From: PLA2 sp036273915
Lineage (GTDB): Bacteria > Planctomycetota > PLA2
NCBI GenBank assembly: GCA_036273915.1
Contig: DASUGR010000267.1
Span: 1 to 32,683, forward strand
Length of the DNA: 32,683 nt
Reading direction: 5' to 3'
Below, piece after piece: positions 1-7,061 of the stretch. The notes under the pieces were generated by a model that did no database searches, was not told the DNA's origin, and saw nothing but the letters and a program-made list of their open reading frames with translations. The position numbers and the translations under genes were made by a program. Each line of letters begins with the position of its first letter. The first letter of the stretch is position 1.

Positions 1-226
1 GCTCGCGCACCGGGACGAGCCCCTTCTCCTCGGTGAGGATGAGGGCTTGAAGCCGGTCGGCGGCGGCGAGGGCGTCGCCCGCCTCGGCGGCCTTCGTGGC
101 CTCGGCGACGAGCGACGTGACCGCCGCGACGTCCTCGCGGACGTAGGCGGAGTTGTGGCGGGGCCGCGCGAGCTCGTCGGCGCCGACGGCGGTTGCGAGC
201 GCGAGGAGAAGGACGGGCGCCTTCAC
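1..226 (-). CDS. Secreted protein of unknown function, N-terminal part only
   Basis: I do not recognise this gene. The reading frame opens with GTG at 226-224 and runs off the left edge of the window, leaving about 75 residues. The first 16 residues (MKAPVLLLALATAVGA) form a short signal peptide with a likely Ala-x-Ala-type cleavage site. The mature part is rich in Ala, Glu and Asp and looks helical (AVTSLVAEATKAAEAG..LAAADRLQALI), as in TPR- or HEAT-type proteins, but there is too little to name a fold. The upstream ATG at 234 reaches a stop after two codons, so GTG is the first usable start. A TATCAT hexamer ends 6 nt before it. The gene lies 28 bp downstream of ftsB on the same strand but seems to have its own promoter. 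Confidence 0.6.
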   Translation of the reverse strand, partial: MKAPVLLLALATAVGADELARPRHNSAYVREDVAAVTSLVAEATKAAEAGDALAAADRLQALILTEEKGLVPVRE

Positions 227-232
227 CGCGCC

Positions 233-238
233 ATGATA
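233..238 (-). promoter_or_regulatory. -10 hexamer TATCAT of the left-edge secreted gene
   Basis: TATCAT matches TATAAT at five of six positions and lies 6 nt before the GTG start at 226. The transcript would begin at or within a few bases of the start codon. No clear -35 box is visible. Confidence 0.45.
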
Positions 239-254
239 CGCGACCCGCGGGTGG

Positions 255-557
255 CTACGGCGCCCGGACCACGACGTCGTCGCGGATCTCGAGGACGCCG
301 AACGGCGTCGCCCCCTGCGGGACGCCGTTCCAGGTCTCCACGACCAGGCGCTCGATGTAGAAGGGGTCGCTTCCGAGCGCCTCCAGCTCGGCGGCGAGCC
401 GGAGCCCGGCCCGCTCCTCCTCGGAGACCTCGCGCTCGAGCCGCCGGCGCTCCTCCCGCAGCAGCCGCTTGCGCTGCACGGTGGGGAGCGCGTTGGCGCC
501 GACCAGCACGAGGGTCATCCCGGCGAGCAGGAAGGGCAGGATGCGGGTGACCTTCAA
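255..557 (-). CDS. ftsB: FtsB/DivIC-type septum formation initiator
   Basis: Bitopic cell-division protein. FtsB (DivIC in Gram-positives) forms a complex with FtsL and FtsQ/DivIB at the division site. The 100-residue protein shows the family layout: a short cytoplasmic start, one membrane segment (about residues 6-25), a Leu/Glu/Arg-rich coiled coil (about 28-62), and a C-terminal segment with DPFYIE and GVPQGATPFGV, matching the DPxxIEExAREelgmvkpGE region of the family. The start is TTG at 557-555, overlapping the eno stop by 4 bp (TTGA), so translation is probably coupled to eno. The eno-ftsB order is conserved in many bacteria and supports the call despite low sequence conservation. Confidence 0.82.
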   Translation of the reverse strand: MKVTRILPFLLAGMTLVLVGANALPTVQRKRLLREERRRLEREVSEEERAGLRLAAELEALGSDPFYIERLVVETWNGVPQGATPFGVLEIRDDVVVRAP

Positions 558-1810
558 GATCCGTACTTCGCCTTGGTCCCGAGCTCCTCCTCGATGCGGA
601 GGAGCCGGTTGTACTTGGCCACCCGGTCGGAGCGGCAGGGAGCGCCGGTCTTGATCTGCCCGGCGCCCGAGCCGACCGCGAGGTCCGCGATCGTCGTGTC
701 CTCGGTCTCGCCCGAGCGGTGGGAGATGACCGCCGAGAACCCCGCGGCCCGCGCGGTGCGGATCGCGAGCAGCGTCTCCGTGAGCGTGCCGATCTGGTTG
801 AGCTTGATCAGGATCGCGTTGCAGGCGCGCTCCTCGATGGCGCGCTCGAGCCGCGCGACGTTGGTGACGAGGAGGTCGTCGCCGACGAGCTGCACGGAGC
901 CGCCGAGACGCTTCGTGAGCGCCCCCCAGCCCCCCCAGTCATCCTCCGCGAGCCCGTCCTCGATCGAGACCACCGGGTAGCGCGCGGCCCAGTCCGCCCA
1001 CAGGTCGATCATCCCTTCGCTGGCGAGCGTCTGCTTGCCGATGCGGAGGCGGTACTTGCCGTCCTCGAAGAGCTCCGTGGTCGCGGGGTCGAGCGCGATC
1101 GTCACCTGGCTGCCCGGCTTGTAGCCCGCCTTCTCGATCGCCTTCATGACGCACTCGAGCGCCTCCTCGTCCGACTTGACCGAGGGCGCGAATCCCCCCT
1201 CGTCGCCGACCTGGGTGCCGTAGCCCTTCGCCTTCAGCACGCCCTTGAGCGCGTGGTAGATCTCGGTGCCCCAGCGGAGCCCCTCGGTAAAGCTCGGCGC
1301 ACCCGACGGCATGACCATGAACTCCTGGAAGTTCGTGGACTGCCAGCCCGTGTGGGCGCCGCCGTTGAGGATGTTCATCATCGGAACGGGCATCACGCGC
1401 GCGTCCGCGGCGAGGTGGGCGTAGAGCGGCTTTCTCGCGGCCGCCGCGTCCGCCTTCGCGTAGGCGAGCGAGACGCCGAGGATCGCGTTCGCGCCGAGGC
1501 GCCCCTTGTTGGGGGTGCCGTCCAGCTCGCAGAGCGCGCCGTCGAGCGCCGACTGCCCCTCGAACGCGCGGCCGACGAGCGCGTTCGCGATGTCGCCGTT
1601 CACGTGGCCGACGGCCTTCTTGACGCCCTTCCCGCCGTAACGGTTGCCGCCGTCGCGGAGCTCGAGCGCCTCGTGCGAGCCCGTCGACGCGCCGGAGGGG
1701 ACCATCGCGGCGCCCTTGAACCCGCCCTCGAGCTCGACGTCCGCCTCGACCGTCGGGTTGCCGCGCGAATCGAGAACCTCGCGCGCCTTCAACGCCGTGA
1801 TCTTCCGCAT
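554..1810 (-). CDS. eno: Enolase (phosphopyruvate hydratase)
   Basis: Glycolytic enzyme interconverting 2-phosphoglycerate and phosphoenolpyruvate with Mg2+. The 418-residue protein is close to the bacterial norm (about 425). Visible motifs: SGASTG (39-44), GDEGGFAP with catalytic Glu204, metal ligands Asp241, Glu284 (SIEDG) and Asp311 (VGDD), catalytic Lys336 (ILIKLNQIGTLTET), SHRSGETED with His364, and Lys387 (QIKTG). The usual HADNNVDFQEFM loop reads HTGWQSTNFQEFM here (153-165), and the residues after SIEDGLAEDDW are Gly-rich (GGWGALT) where other enolases have Asp and Lys; a G-run repeat lies there in the DNA. ATG follows AAGGAGGG at 5 nt spacing, a strong ribosome site. ftsB follows with a 4-bp overlap. 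Confidence 0.97.
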   Translation of the reverse strand: MRKITALKAREVLDSRGNPTVEADVELEGGFKGAAMVPSGASTGSHEALELRDGGNRYGGKGVKKAVGHVNGDIANALVGRAFEGQSALDGALCELDGTPNKGRLGANAILGVSLAYAKADAAAARKPLYAHLAADARVMPVPMMNILNGGAHTGWQSTNFQEFMVMPSGAPSFTEGLRWGTEIYHALKGVLKAKGYGTQVGDEGGFAPSVKSDEEALECVMKAIEKAGYKPGSQVTIALDPATTELFEDGKYRLRIGKQTLASEGMIDLWADWAARYPVVSIEDGLAEDDWGGWGALTKRLGGSVQLVGDDLLVTNVARLERAIEERACNAILIKLNQIGTLTETLLAIRTARAAGFSAVISHRSGETEDTTIADLAVGSGAGQIKTGAPCRSDRVAKYNRLLRIEEELGTKAKYGS

Positions 1811-1815
1811 ACCCG

Positions 1816-1823
1816 CCCTCCTT
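1816..1823 (-). promoter_or_regulatory. Strong Shine-Dalgarno site of eno
   Basis: AAGGAGGG on the minus strand lies 5 nt before the eno ATG at 1810. It is one of the few canonical ribosome sites here and implies an eno mRNA with a normal 5' leader, in contrast to the divergent psd gene. Confidence 0.75.
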
Positions 1824-1866
1824 ACTATTCGGTTGTGAATCCTCTGCGCCGCCGACGTACGGCTGT

Positions 1867-1872
1867 TAGCCT
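1867..1872 (+). promoter_or_regulatory. -10 hexamer TAGCCT of psd
   Basis: TAGCCT ends 9 nt before the psd ATG at 1882, the same spacing as at several other genes here. No Shine-Dalgarno site lies between, so the long plus-strand gene run probably starts as a leaderless mRNA. No -35 box is obvious. Confidence 0.45.
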
Positions 1873-1881
1873 CTTCGCCGA

Positions 1882-2532
1882 ATGCGGATTCCGTTGACGC
1901 CCCATGGCGTGCGCGAGATGCTCCTCTTCGGCGGCGGGGCGCTGCTCCTGGCCCTCGGGGCGTTTCTCCTGCACCCGTTGGCGGCCGTTCCGTTCGTCGC
2001 CCTCGCCGTCTTCGTATTGTCCTTCTTCCGCGATCCGGAGCGCAAGCCGCCGCCCGGGGAGGAGATCGCGGTCTCCCCGGCCGACGGGACCGTGGCCGAC
2101 ATCGGGGAGGTGGACGAGCCCCATTTCCTCGGGGGCAAGGCGCTGCGGATCGGGATCTTCCTCTCGGTCTTCAACGTGCACGTGAACCGCGTGCCGCTTT
2201 CCGGCAAAGTGCGGCTTACAAAGCACGAGCCGGGTCTCTTCCTCGACGCGAGGGATCCCCGCTGCAAGGACAGGAACGAGTGGAATCTCGTGGGAGTCGA
2301 GGGGGTCCGGGGGCCGTTCGCCGTCCGTCAGGTGACCGGCCTCGTGGCGCGGCGGATCGTCTGCCCCCTGAAGGAGGGCGACGATGTGGCCCGCGGGCAG
2401 CGCATGGGTATGATCAAGTTCGGCAGCCGCACCGAGCTGCTCGTCCCGGCGGGGGCCAAGGTCAAGGTCGAGACCGCCGTCGGGCGAAAGGTGAAGGGCG
2501 GCGAGACCGTCCTCCTGCGTTACGGGTCATGA
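1882..2532 (+). CDS. psd: Phosphatidylserine decarboxylase proenzyme, short form
   Basis: Makes phosphatidylethanolamine from phosphatidylserine at the inner membrane. The 216-residue protein is the short (archaeal/alpha-proteobacterial-like) form. Two N-terminal hydrophobic segments (about 13-31 and 34-49) anchor it. SPADG holds the conserved Asp68, FLSVFNVHVNR holds His100, and FGSRTEL (180-186) holds the Gly181-Ser182 self-cleavage site; Ser182 becomes the pyruvoyl group. The ATG start is preceded by TAGCCT at 9 nt. pssA follows with an ATGA overlap and makes its substrate. One exact copy of the 17-base G-run repeat lies inside the gene at 2299-2315, read as E-G-V-R-G-P. Confidence 0.93.
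   Translation: MRIPLTPHGVREMLLFGGGALLLALGAFLLHPLAAVPFVALAVFVLSFFRDPERKPPPGEEIAVSPADGTVADIGEVDEPHFLGGKALRIGIFLSVFNVHVNRVPLSGKVRLTKHEPGLFLDARDPRCKDRNEWNLVGVEGVRGPFAVRQVTGLVARRIVCPLKEGDDVARGQRMGMIKFGSRTELLVPAGAKVKVETAVGRKVKGGETVLLRYGS
2299..2315 (+). repeat. 17-base G-run repeat, exact copy 1
   Basis: GAGGGGGTCCGGGGGCC, inside psd. It is identical to 20292-20308 and, on the other strand, to 19247-19263. The three copies sit in different contexts and frames, so the conserved unit is DNA, not a peptide. Confidence 0.7.
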
Positions 2533-3338
2533 GACGCGTCAGCATCCTCCCCACCCTGGTCACCGCGGCGAACGGGTTCTGCGGGCTGCTCGCCATCTAC
2601 AAGACCCAGGACGGCAAGGTCCACGCGGCCGCCTTCATGATCATGCTGGCGATGGTCTTCGACGTGCTCGACGGCCTCGTGGCGCGGAAGGCGGGGATCA
2701 CGAGCCGGTTCGGCGCCTACCTCGACTCGCTCTCCGACGCGGTCAGCTTCGGCGTGGCGCCGGCCTTTCTCGTGAAGGTCGTGGTGGAGGGGAGCGGCAT
2801 CACCCTCTACAACCCGAAGGTGCTCACGGGGTTCACCGCGATCTTCACGATCTGCGCGCTCTTCCGCCTCGCGCGCTACAACGTCGAGCACACCCCGAGC
2901 GAGGGGCGGCGCGCGGACGGCCGCGCGGTGGCGACCTTCGCCGGGATGCCGACGCCCGGCGCCGCGGGCGTCCTCGCGTCGCTCGTCTACCTCTACGCCG
3001 ACCCGAAGCGCCTCTTCGACCTCCAGCCCGTCTGCTACGTGCTGCCGGCCCTCTGCCCGATCCTCGGCTACCTCATGGTGAGCCGCGTGCCCTACATCCA
3101 CGCGGGCACGCGCTTCCTCCGGGTCCGGCGCGACCTCGCGTACCTGGTCGTGGTCGTCGTCGTGATCATCGCGGGCGTGTTCTTCACCGAGGAGGTCGCG
3201 GCGATCGCGTTCGTCGGCTACCTGCTCTCCGGCGCCATCATGTTCGTCCGGCGAAGGCTCCGGGGCGAGCCTCCCGACGAGTCTCCTGAGGAGATGGCGA
3301 CCGAGACCCCGCACGACGATCTCCCGGAAGGGCTGTGA
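2529..3338 (+). CDS. pssA: CDP-diacylglycerol-serine O-phosphatidyltransferase
   Basis: Membrane enzyme joining CDP-diacylglycerol and serine to give phosphatidylserine, which Psd then decarboxylates. The 269-residue protein carries the full CDP-alcohol phosphatidyltransferase signature at 45-70: Asp45, Asp48, Gly49, Ala52, Arg53, Gly62, Asp66 and Asp70 (DVLDGLVAR...GAYLDSLSD). Several hydrophobic segments follow, with a very Val/Ile-rich one near 205-220 and a charged acidic tail rich in Glu, Asp and Pro. The start chosen is the ATG at 2529, which overlaps the psd stop (ATGA); the frame stays open upstream into psd, but that extension has no family similarity. folK overlaps its end by 4 bp (GTGA). 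Confidence 0.93.
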   Translation: MRRVSILPTLVTAANGFCGLLAIYKTQDGKVHAAAFMIMLAMVFDVLDGLVARKAGITSRFGAYLDSLSDAVSFGVAPAFLVKVVVEGSGITLYNPKVLTGFTAIFTICALFRLARYNVEHTPSEGRRADGRAVATFAGMPTPGAAGVLASLVYLYADPKRLFDLQPVCYVLPALCPILGYLMVSRVPYIHAGTRFLRVRRDLAYLVVVVVVIIAGVFFTEEVAAIAFVGYLLSGAIMFVRRRLRGEPPDESPEEMATETPHDDLPEGL

Positions 3339-3796
3339 CCCGGGCGGCCTTCGGCCTCGGCAGCAACCTCGGCGACCGCAGGGCCCACCTCGAAGCGGCG
3401 GTCCGCGGGCTCGCTGCCGCTGGGCAGGTGCTCCTCGTCTCCTCGTTCCGCGAGACCGAGCCGGTCGGCGGGCCGCCGCAGCCGCGTTACCTGAACGCGG
3501 CCGTGACCGTCAGGACCGGGCGCACGCCGCGGGAGCTTCTCGCGCTCGCGCAGGAGCTCGAGCGCGGCGCGGGCAGGACGAGGGGGGTTCGTTGGGGGCC
3601 GCGCACGCTCGACGTCGACCTCCTCCTGTACGGGGAACAGCGCATCGGGGAGCCCGACCTCGTGGTCCCGCACCCGCGGCTTCCCGAGCGCCGGTTCGTC
3701 CTCGAACCCCTGGCGGAGATCGCGCTAGACTGGCCGGTCCCCGGCACCGGACGGACGGTCGGGGAGCTGCTTGAGGACCTTCAGGACCATCCCTGA
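3335..3796 (+). CDS. folK: 6-hydroxymethyl-7,8-dihydropterin pyrophosphokinase
   Basis: Transfers pyrophosphate from ATP to 6-hydroxymethyl-7,8-dihydropterin in folate synthesis. The 153-residue length is normal for a single-domain HPPK. Motifs: GLGSNLGD near the N-terminus, RYLNAAV, the signature WGPRTLDVDLLLYG with the two metal-binding Asp residues, and VPHPRLPERRFVLEPL. The start is GTG at 3335, overlapping the pssA stop as GTGA. The end overlaps panC by 26 bp. No folB or folP lies next to it; its neighbour makes pantothenate, and folK-panC adjacency is seen in other bacteria. Confidence 0.95.
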   Translation: MTRAAFGLGSNLGDRRAHLEAAVRGLAAAGQVLLVSSFRETEPVGGPPQPRYLNAAVTVRTGRTPRELLALAQELERGAGRTRGVRWGPRTLDVDLLLYGEQRIGEPDLVVPHPRLPERRFVLEPLAEIALDWPVPGTGRTVGELLEDLQDHP

Positions 3797-4586
3797 GCTT
3801 CGCGTCGCGCTGGCGGGCGCGCCGCGGCCCGTGGGCTTCGTCCCCACGATGGGGGCGCTCCACGAGGGCCACGCCGAGCTGGTGCGCCGGTGCCGCGCGG
3901 CGTGCCCGACCGTGGTCGCGAGCGTGTTCGTGAACCCGATGCAGTTCGGGCCGAACGAGGACCTCGCGAGGTACCCCCGCGACCTCCCGAAGGACGAGCG
4001 CCTGCTCGAGCGCGAGGGCTGCCAGGTCCTCTTCGCGCCGGCGGCCGCCGAGCTCTACCCGGAGGGCTTCTCGACCGGCATCGACGTCGGCCCGCTCGCG
4101 ACCGTCTACGAGGGCGCGGTCCGCCCCGGCCACTTCGCCGGCGTGTGCGTCGTGGTGTCAAAACTCTTCCACATCGTGAAGCCCGACGCCGCCTTCTTCG
4201 GGCGGAAGGACGCGCAGCAGCTCGCCGTGATCCGTAAATTAATACGGGATCTGGACCTCGCGGTCGCGATCGAGCCCGTGGACACCGTCCGCGCGCCGGA
4301 CGGCCTCGCGCTCTCGAGCCGGAACGCCTACCTCTCGCCCGCGGAGCGCGAAGAGGCGCGCGGGATCTCCAGGGGCCTCTTCCGGGCGCGGGCGCTCTTC
4401 GCGCAGGGCGAGCGCGCGGCGTCGCGCCTCGTCGCGGCGGCGCGGGACCCGGCGCTCGCGTACGACTACCTCGCGGCGGTCGACCCCGACACCTTCGGGG
4501 ACCCCGCCCCCGGAGCCCCCCTTCTTCTCGTCGCGGCGGCGCGCGTCGGCCGGACGCGGCTGCTCGACAACATCCTCCTCGGATGA
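3771..4586 (+). CDS. panC: Pantothenate synthetase (pantoate-beta-alanine ligase)
   Basis: Joins pantoate and beta-alanine with ATP to form pantothenate, the precursor of CoA. The 271-residue protein contains PTMGALHEGH (25-34, with His31 and His34 of the HxGH nucleotide-binding site), VFVNPMQFGPNEDLARYPR, FGRKDAQQLAVIRK (143-156), and SSRNAYLSP with the KMSKS-equivalent loop. The start is TTG at 3771; the N-terminus it gives (MRTFRTIPELR) aligns with family N-termini and no other start fits. It overlaps folK by 26 bp and ispE by 4 bp (ATGA). A near copy of the G-run repeat lies near the 3' end (4506-4521, minus orientation). Confidence 0.95.
   Translation: MRTFRTIPELRVALAGAPRPVGFVPTMGALHEGHAELVRRCRAACPTVVASVFVNPMQFGPNEDLARYPRDLPKDERLLEREGCQVLFAPAAAELYPEGFSTGIDVGPLATVYEGAVRPGHFAGVCVVVSKLFHIVKPDAAFFGRKDAQQLAVIRKLIRDLDLAVAIEPVDTVRAPDGLALSSRNAYLSPAEREEARGISRGLFRARALFAQGERAASRLVAAARDPALAYDYLAAVDPDTFGDPAPGAPLLLVAAARVGRTRLLDNILLG
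4506..4521 (-). repeat. G-run repeat, CTCC variant
   Basis: On the minus strand this reads GGGGGGCTCCGGGGGC. It lies inside panC in the orientation opposite to the gene, in the segment read PAPGAPLL. Confidence 0.5.
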
Positions 4587-5377
4587 TCGTCGCCAAAGCG
4601 AAGCTCAACCTCTTCCTCGAGGTTCTCGGGCGCCGCCCCGACGGCTACCACGAGATCGACTCGGTCTTCGCGGAGATCGACCTCTTCGACACGCTGACGA
4701 TCGAGCCGGCGGAGGCGCTCTCGATCGAGGTCCTTGGGCGGCCCGCGCCCCCGGGGCCCGAGAACCTTGCGTGGAGGGCCGCCGAGGCGCTGGGCGAGAG
4801 GGTCCGGATCCGGCTCCACAAACGGATCCCGATCGGGGGGGGGCTGGGGGGCGGGTCGAGCGACGCCGCCGCCGTGCTCCGGGCGCTCGGGGCCGGGATC
4901 CCGAAGGACCGGCTCCACGCGATCGCGCGGTCGCTCGGGTCCGACGTCGCCTTCTTCCTCTCGGGGGGCACGGCCCGGTGCCGGGGGGTGGGGGACCTCG
5001 TGGAGCCGCTCCGCGGGCCGAGGGGGCGCCGCTTCCTGCTTCTGGTGCCGGAACTGCACATGGCCACGGCGGCGGTCTACGGCGCTGCCGGACCCCTGTT
5101 GACCGGCCCCCGGCGAAACGCTACCGTTTTTACCCGGAGGTATCTCGGCAAGGGAAAGGCCCCCTACTTCAACCGTTTGCAGGGGGCGGCCGAAGGTCTC
5201 GAGCCGCGCCTCCGCGCAGTGCGGGAGAAGGGGGAACGGATGTTCTCGAGGATGTTCACGATGACCGGGTCGGGCTCGGCGTATTTCGCGCCGCTCGAGG
5301 GCGGCGTGGACGCGCCGGCCGTGGGATTCGAGGCGGGCGGCGTGCGCGTCGAGGCGATGACGGTCGCGACCAGCTAG
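4583..5377 (+). CDS. ispE: 4-diphosphocytidyl-2-C-methyl-D-erythritol kinase
   Basis: GHMP kinase of the MEP isoprenoid pathway; phosphorylates the 2-hydroxyl of CDP-ME. The 264-residue protein has AKAKLNLFLEVLGRRPDGYHEI with the conserved Lys7, the glycine-rich ATP loop PIGGGLGGGSSDAAA (83-97), GSDVAFFLSGG with the catalytic Asp121, and a C-terminal TGSGSAYF motif. The start ATG overlaps panC by 4 bp; 7 bp separate it from spoVG. Linkage of ispE to spoVG is known from Firmicutes and Deltaproteobacteria. The middle (about 165-220) is less conserved than the ends. Confidence 0.94.
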   Translation: MIVAKAKLNLFLEVLGRRPDGYHEIDSVFAEIDLFDTLTIEPAEALSIEVLGRPAPPGPENLAWRAAEALGERVRIRLHKRIPIGGGLGGGSSDAAAVLRALGAGIPKDRLHAIARSLGSDVAFFLSGGTARCRGVGDLVEPLRGPRGRRFLLLVPELHMATAAVYGAAGPLLTGPRRNATVFTRRYLGKGKAPYFNRLQGAAEGLEPRLRAVREKGERMFSRMFTMTGSGSAYFAPLEGGVDAPAVGFEAGGVRVEAMTVATS

Positions 5378-5384
5378 GCAACCC

Positions 5385-5837
5385 GTGGAGCTCACCGAAG
5401 TCCGCATCAAGCTGCTGCCCGTCCGGCAGGGCCACGAGGACCGCCTGCGGGCGTTCTGCACGGTGACGTTCGAGAACGCCTTCGTCGTCCGCGACCTGAA
5501 GATCATCGAGGGGCAGAACGGCTATTTCATCGCGATGCCCTCGAGGAAGCTCACGATGCGGTGTCCGCGGTGCAGCGGCAAGAACCACCTGCGCGCGCGC
5601 TACTGCAACGAGTGCGGCAGCCACCTGAAGCCGCGGCCCGTCACCGAGGAGAACCGCCTCCGCTTCCACGCCGACATCGCGCACCCGATCAACGCGAAGA
5701 CGCGCGGGCTGATGGAGAAGCGGATCCTCGAGGCGTACGAGCAGGAGGTCGAGCGGAGCAAGCAGCCCGGCTACGAGCCCGCCCCGTACCCCGACATGGA
5801 CTACGACGAGCCGGCCGAGGATGCGGCGCAGGCGTAG
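5385..5837 (+). CDS. spoVG: SpoVG-family regulator with inserted zinc ribbon
   Basis: SpoVG proteins bind nucleic acid and regulate septation, virulence or envelope genes in Firmicutes and spirochaetes. Residues 1-52 (VRIKLLP...LRAFCTVTFENAFVVRDLKIIEG.NGYFIAMPSRK) and 97-120 (ADIAHPINAKTRGLMEKRILEAYEQE) together form the normal SpoVG core of about 80 residues. Between them, at about 55-92, where most SpoVG proteins have a short loop, is a four-cysteine zinc ribbon: CPRC (Cys60, Cys63) and CNEC (Cys74, Cys77). An acidic Pro/Tyr-rich tail follows 120. The start is GTG at 5385, 7 bp after ispE; aroDE starts 3 bp after the stop. The zinc ribbon suggests altered nucleic-acid or protein binding (inference). 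Confidence 0.88.
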   Translation: MELTEVRIKLLPVRQGHEDRLRAFCTVTFENAFVVRDLKIIEGQNGYFIAMPSRKLTMRCPRCSGKNHLRARYCNECGSHLKPRPVTEENRLRFHADIAHPINAKTRGLMEKRILEAYEQEVERSKQPGYEPAPYPDMDYDEPAEDAAQA

Positions 5838-5840
5838 CCC

Positions 5841-7061
5841 TTGCGGCGCTTCGTCGTAGAGACGCTTCTCGACCCGCTGCAGCAGACCGACCCCCGCGTG
5901 GACGCGGTCGAGCTGCGCCTGGACCTCCACCCGGACGCCGACGTGCGCGAGGTCCGCCGCCGCCACGGGAAGCCCGTGATCGCGACGGTCCGCCGCGTTG
6001 CGGACGGCGGCCGCTTCGCCGGGTCCGAGGAGGAGCGGCGCCGCCTCTTCGCCCGCGCCGGGGCCGCGGACTGGGTCGACGTGGAGGTCGACGCCCTTCC
6101 CTCGGTCGCGCCCCCGGGCCCCCACCGGATCACGAGCTTCCACGACGTCCGGGGCATGCCCGAGGACCTCGACGCGGTCTTCGAGCGCTGCCTGCTCCGC
6201 GGCGGCGACCTCGTGAAGATCGCGGTGACGCCGGGGAGCGCGGTCGAGGCCTTCCGGCTCCTCGACCTCCCAGCCGGCGCCATCGGCATGGGGCCCTTCG
6301 GCACGTTCACCCGCGTGCTCGCCCCGCTCACCTACTGCGCGCGCGAGCCGCTGGCCCCGGGCATGCCGACGCCGGAAGACCTCTTCGACGTCTTCCGCAT
6401 CCGCCGCCACGGCCCCGCGCCGGCGCTCTACGGCGTCGTCGGGGACCCGATCGAGCACTCGCGGAGCCCGCACCTTTTCAACGCGGCGTTCGAGCGCGAC
6501 GGGGTCGATGCCCTCTACCTGCGCTTCCGCGTCGCCGACCTCGCGGCGTTCTGGCCGGTCTTCCTCGCGCACGGCGGCCGCGGGCTCTCGGTGACCGCGC
6601 CGTTGAAGGTCCAGGCGGCGCGGCTCGCGACGGCGCCGTCCGAGGAGGTGAGGGCGTGCGGCTCCGCGAACACGCTCCTCGCCGACGGGCGGGCGTACAG
6701 CACCGACTATCGTGCGCTTCTCGCGCTCATCCCGGGGGGCCTCGGGGGCGCGGTCGTGATGGGGGCCGGGGGCGCGGCCCGGGCAGCGCTCCTCGCGCTC
6801 CGGCGGCGCGGCTACGATCCGGCCGTCTGGTGCCGCCGCCCCGAGGAGGCGAAAGCGCTTGGCGCGGCGCACGCCCCCTCCCCGGACCCCTTCCCCTTGG
6901 TGATCAACACGACGCCGGTCGACCCGCCGGACGCCGAGCACGTCATCGACCTCCGGTACGGCCAGGGCATCCGTCCCCCGAAGCGGGGTGTCGGCGGACT
7001 CGCGTTCCTCGAGGCGCAGGCGGCGCACCAGCGCAGGATCTTCCTCGGCCATGAGGGCTAG
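5841..7061 (+). CDS. aroDE: Bifunctional 3-dehydroquinate dehydratase / shikimate dehydrogenase
   Basis: Catalyses two successive steps of the shikimate pathway: 3-dehydroquinate to 3-dehydroshikimate, then NADPH reduction to shikimate. Residues 1-190 are a type I dehydratase with VELRLD (Glu24, Arg26), SFHD with catalytic His101, and DLVKIAV with the Schiff-base Lys126. Residues 196-406 are a shikimate dehydrogenase with YGVVGDPIEHSRSP (Ser207, Ser209), Lys256 (VTAPLK), Asn277 (SANTL), Asp289 (STDY, usually NTD) and the nucleotide loop GAGGAARAALLAL. Both halves are shorter than usual, especially the C-terminal one (about 210 residues versus about 270). The start is TTG at 5841. Such fusions occur in plants and Chlamydia. 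aroK overlaps its end by 11 bp. Confidence 0.93.
   Translation: MRRFVVETLLDPLQQTDPRVDAVELRLDLHPDADVREVRRRHGKPVIATVRRVADGGRFAGSEEERRRLFARAGAADWVDVEVDALPSVAPPGPHRITSFHDVRGMPEDLDAVFERCLLRGGDLVKIAVTPGSAVEAFRLLDLPAGAIGMGPFGTFTRVLAPLTYCAREPLAPGMPTPEDLFDVFRIRRHGPAPALYGVVGDPIEHSRSPHLFNAAFERDGVDALYLRFRVADLAAFWPVFLAHGGRGLSVTAPLKVQAARLATAPSEEVRACGSANTLLADGRAYSTDYRALLALIPGGLGGAVVMGAGGAARAALLALRRRGYDPAVWCRRPEEAKALGAAHAPSPDPFPLVINTTPVDPPDAEHVIDLRYGQGIRPPKRGVGGLAFLEAQAAHQRRIFLGHEG

Noticed and set aside
2280..2528. N-terminal extension of pssA
   Set aside because: It overlaps psd in another frame and is Arg/Gly/Pro-rich; the ATG at 2529 gives the family N-terminus.
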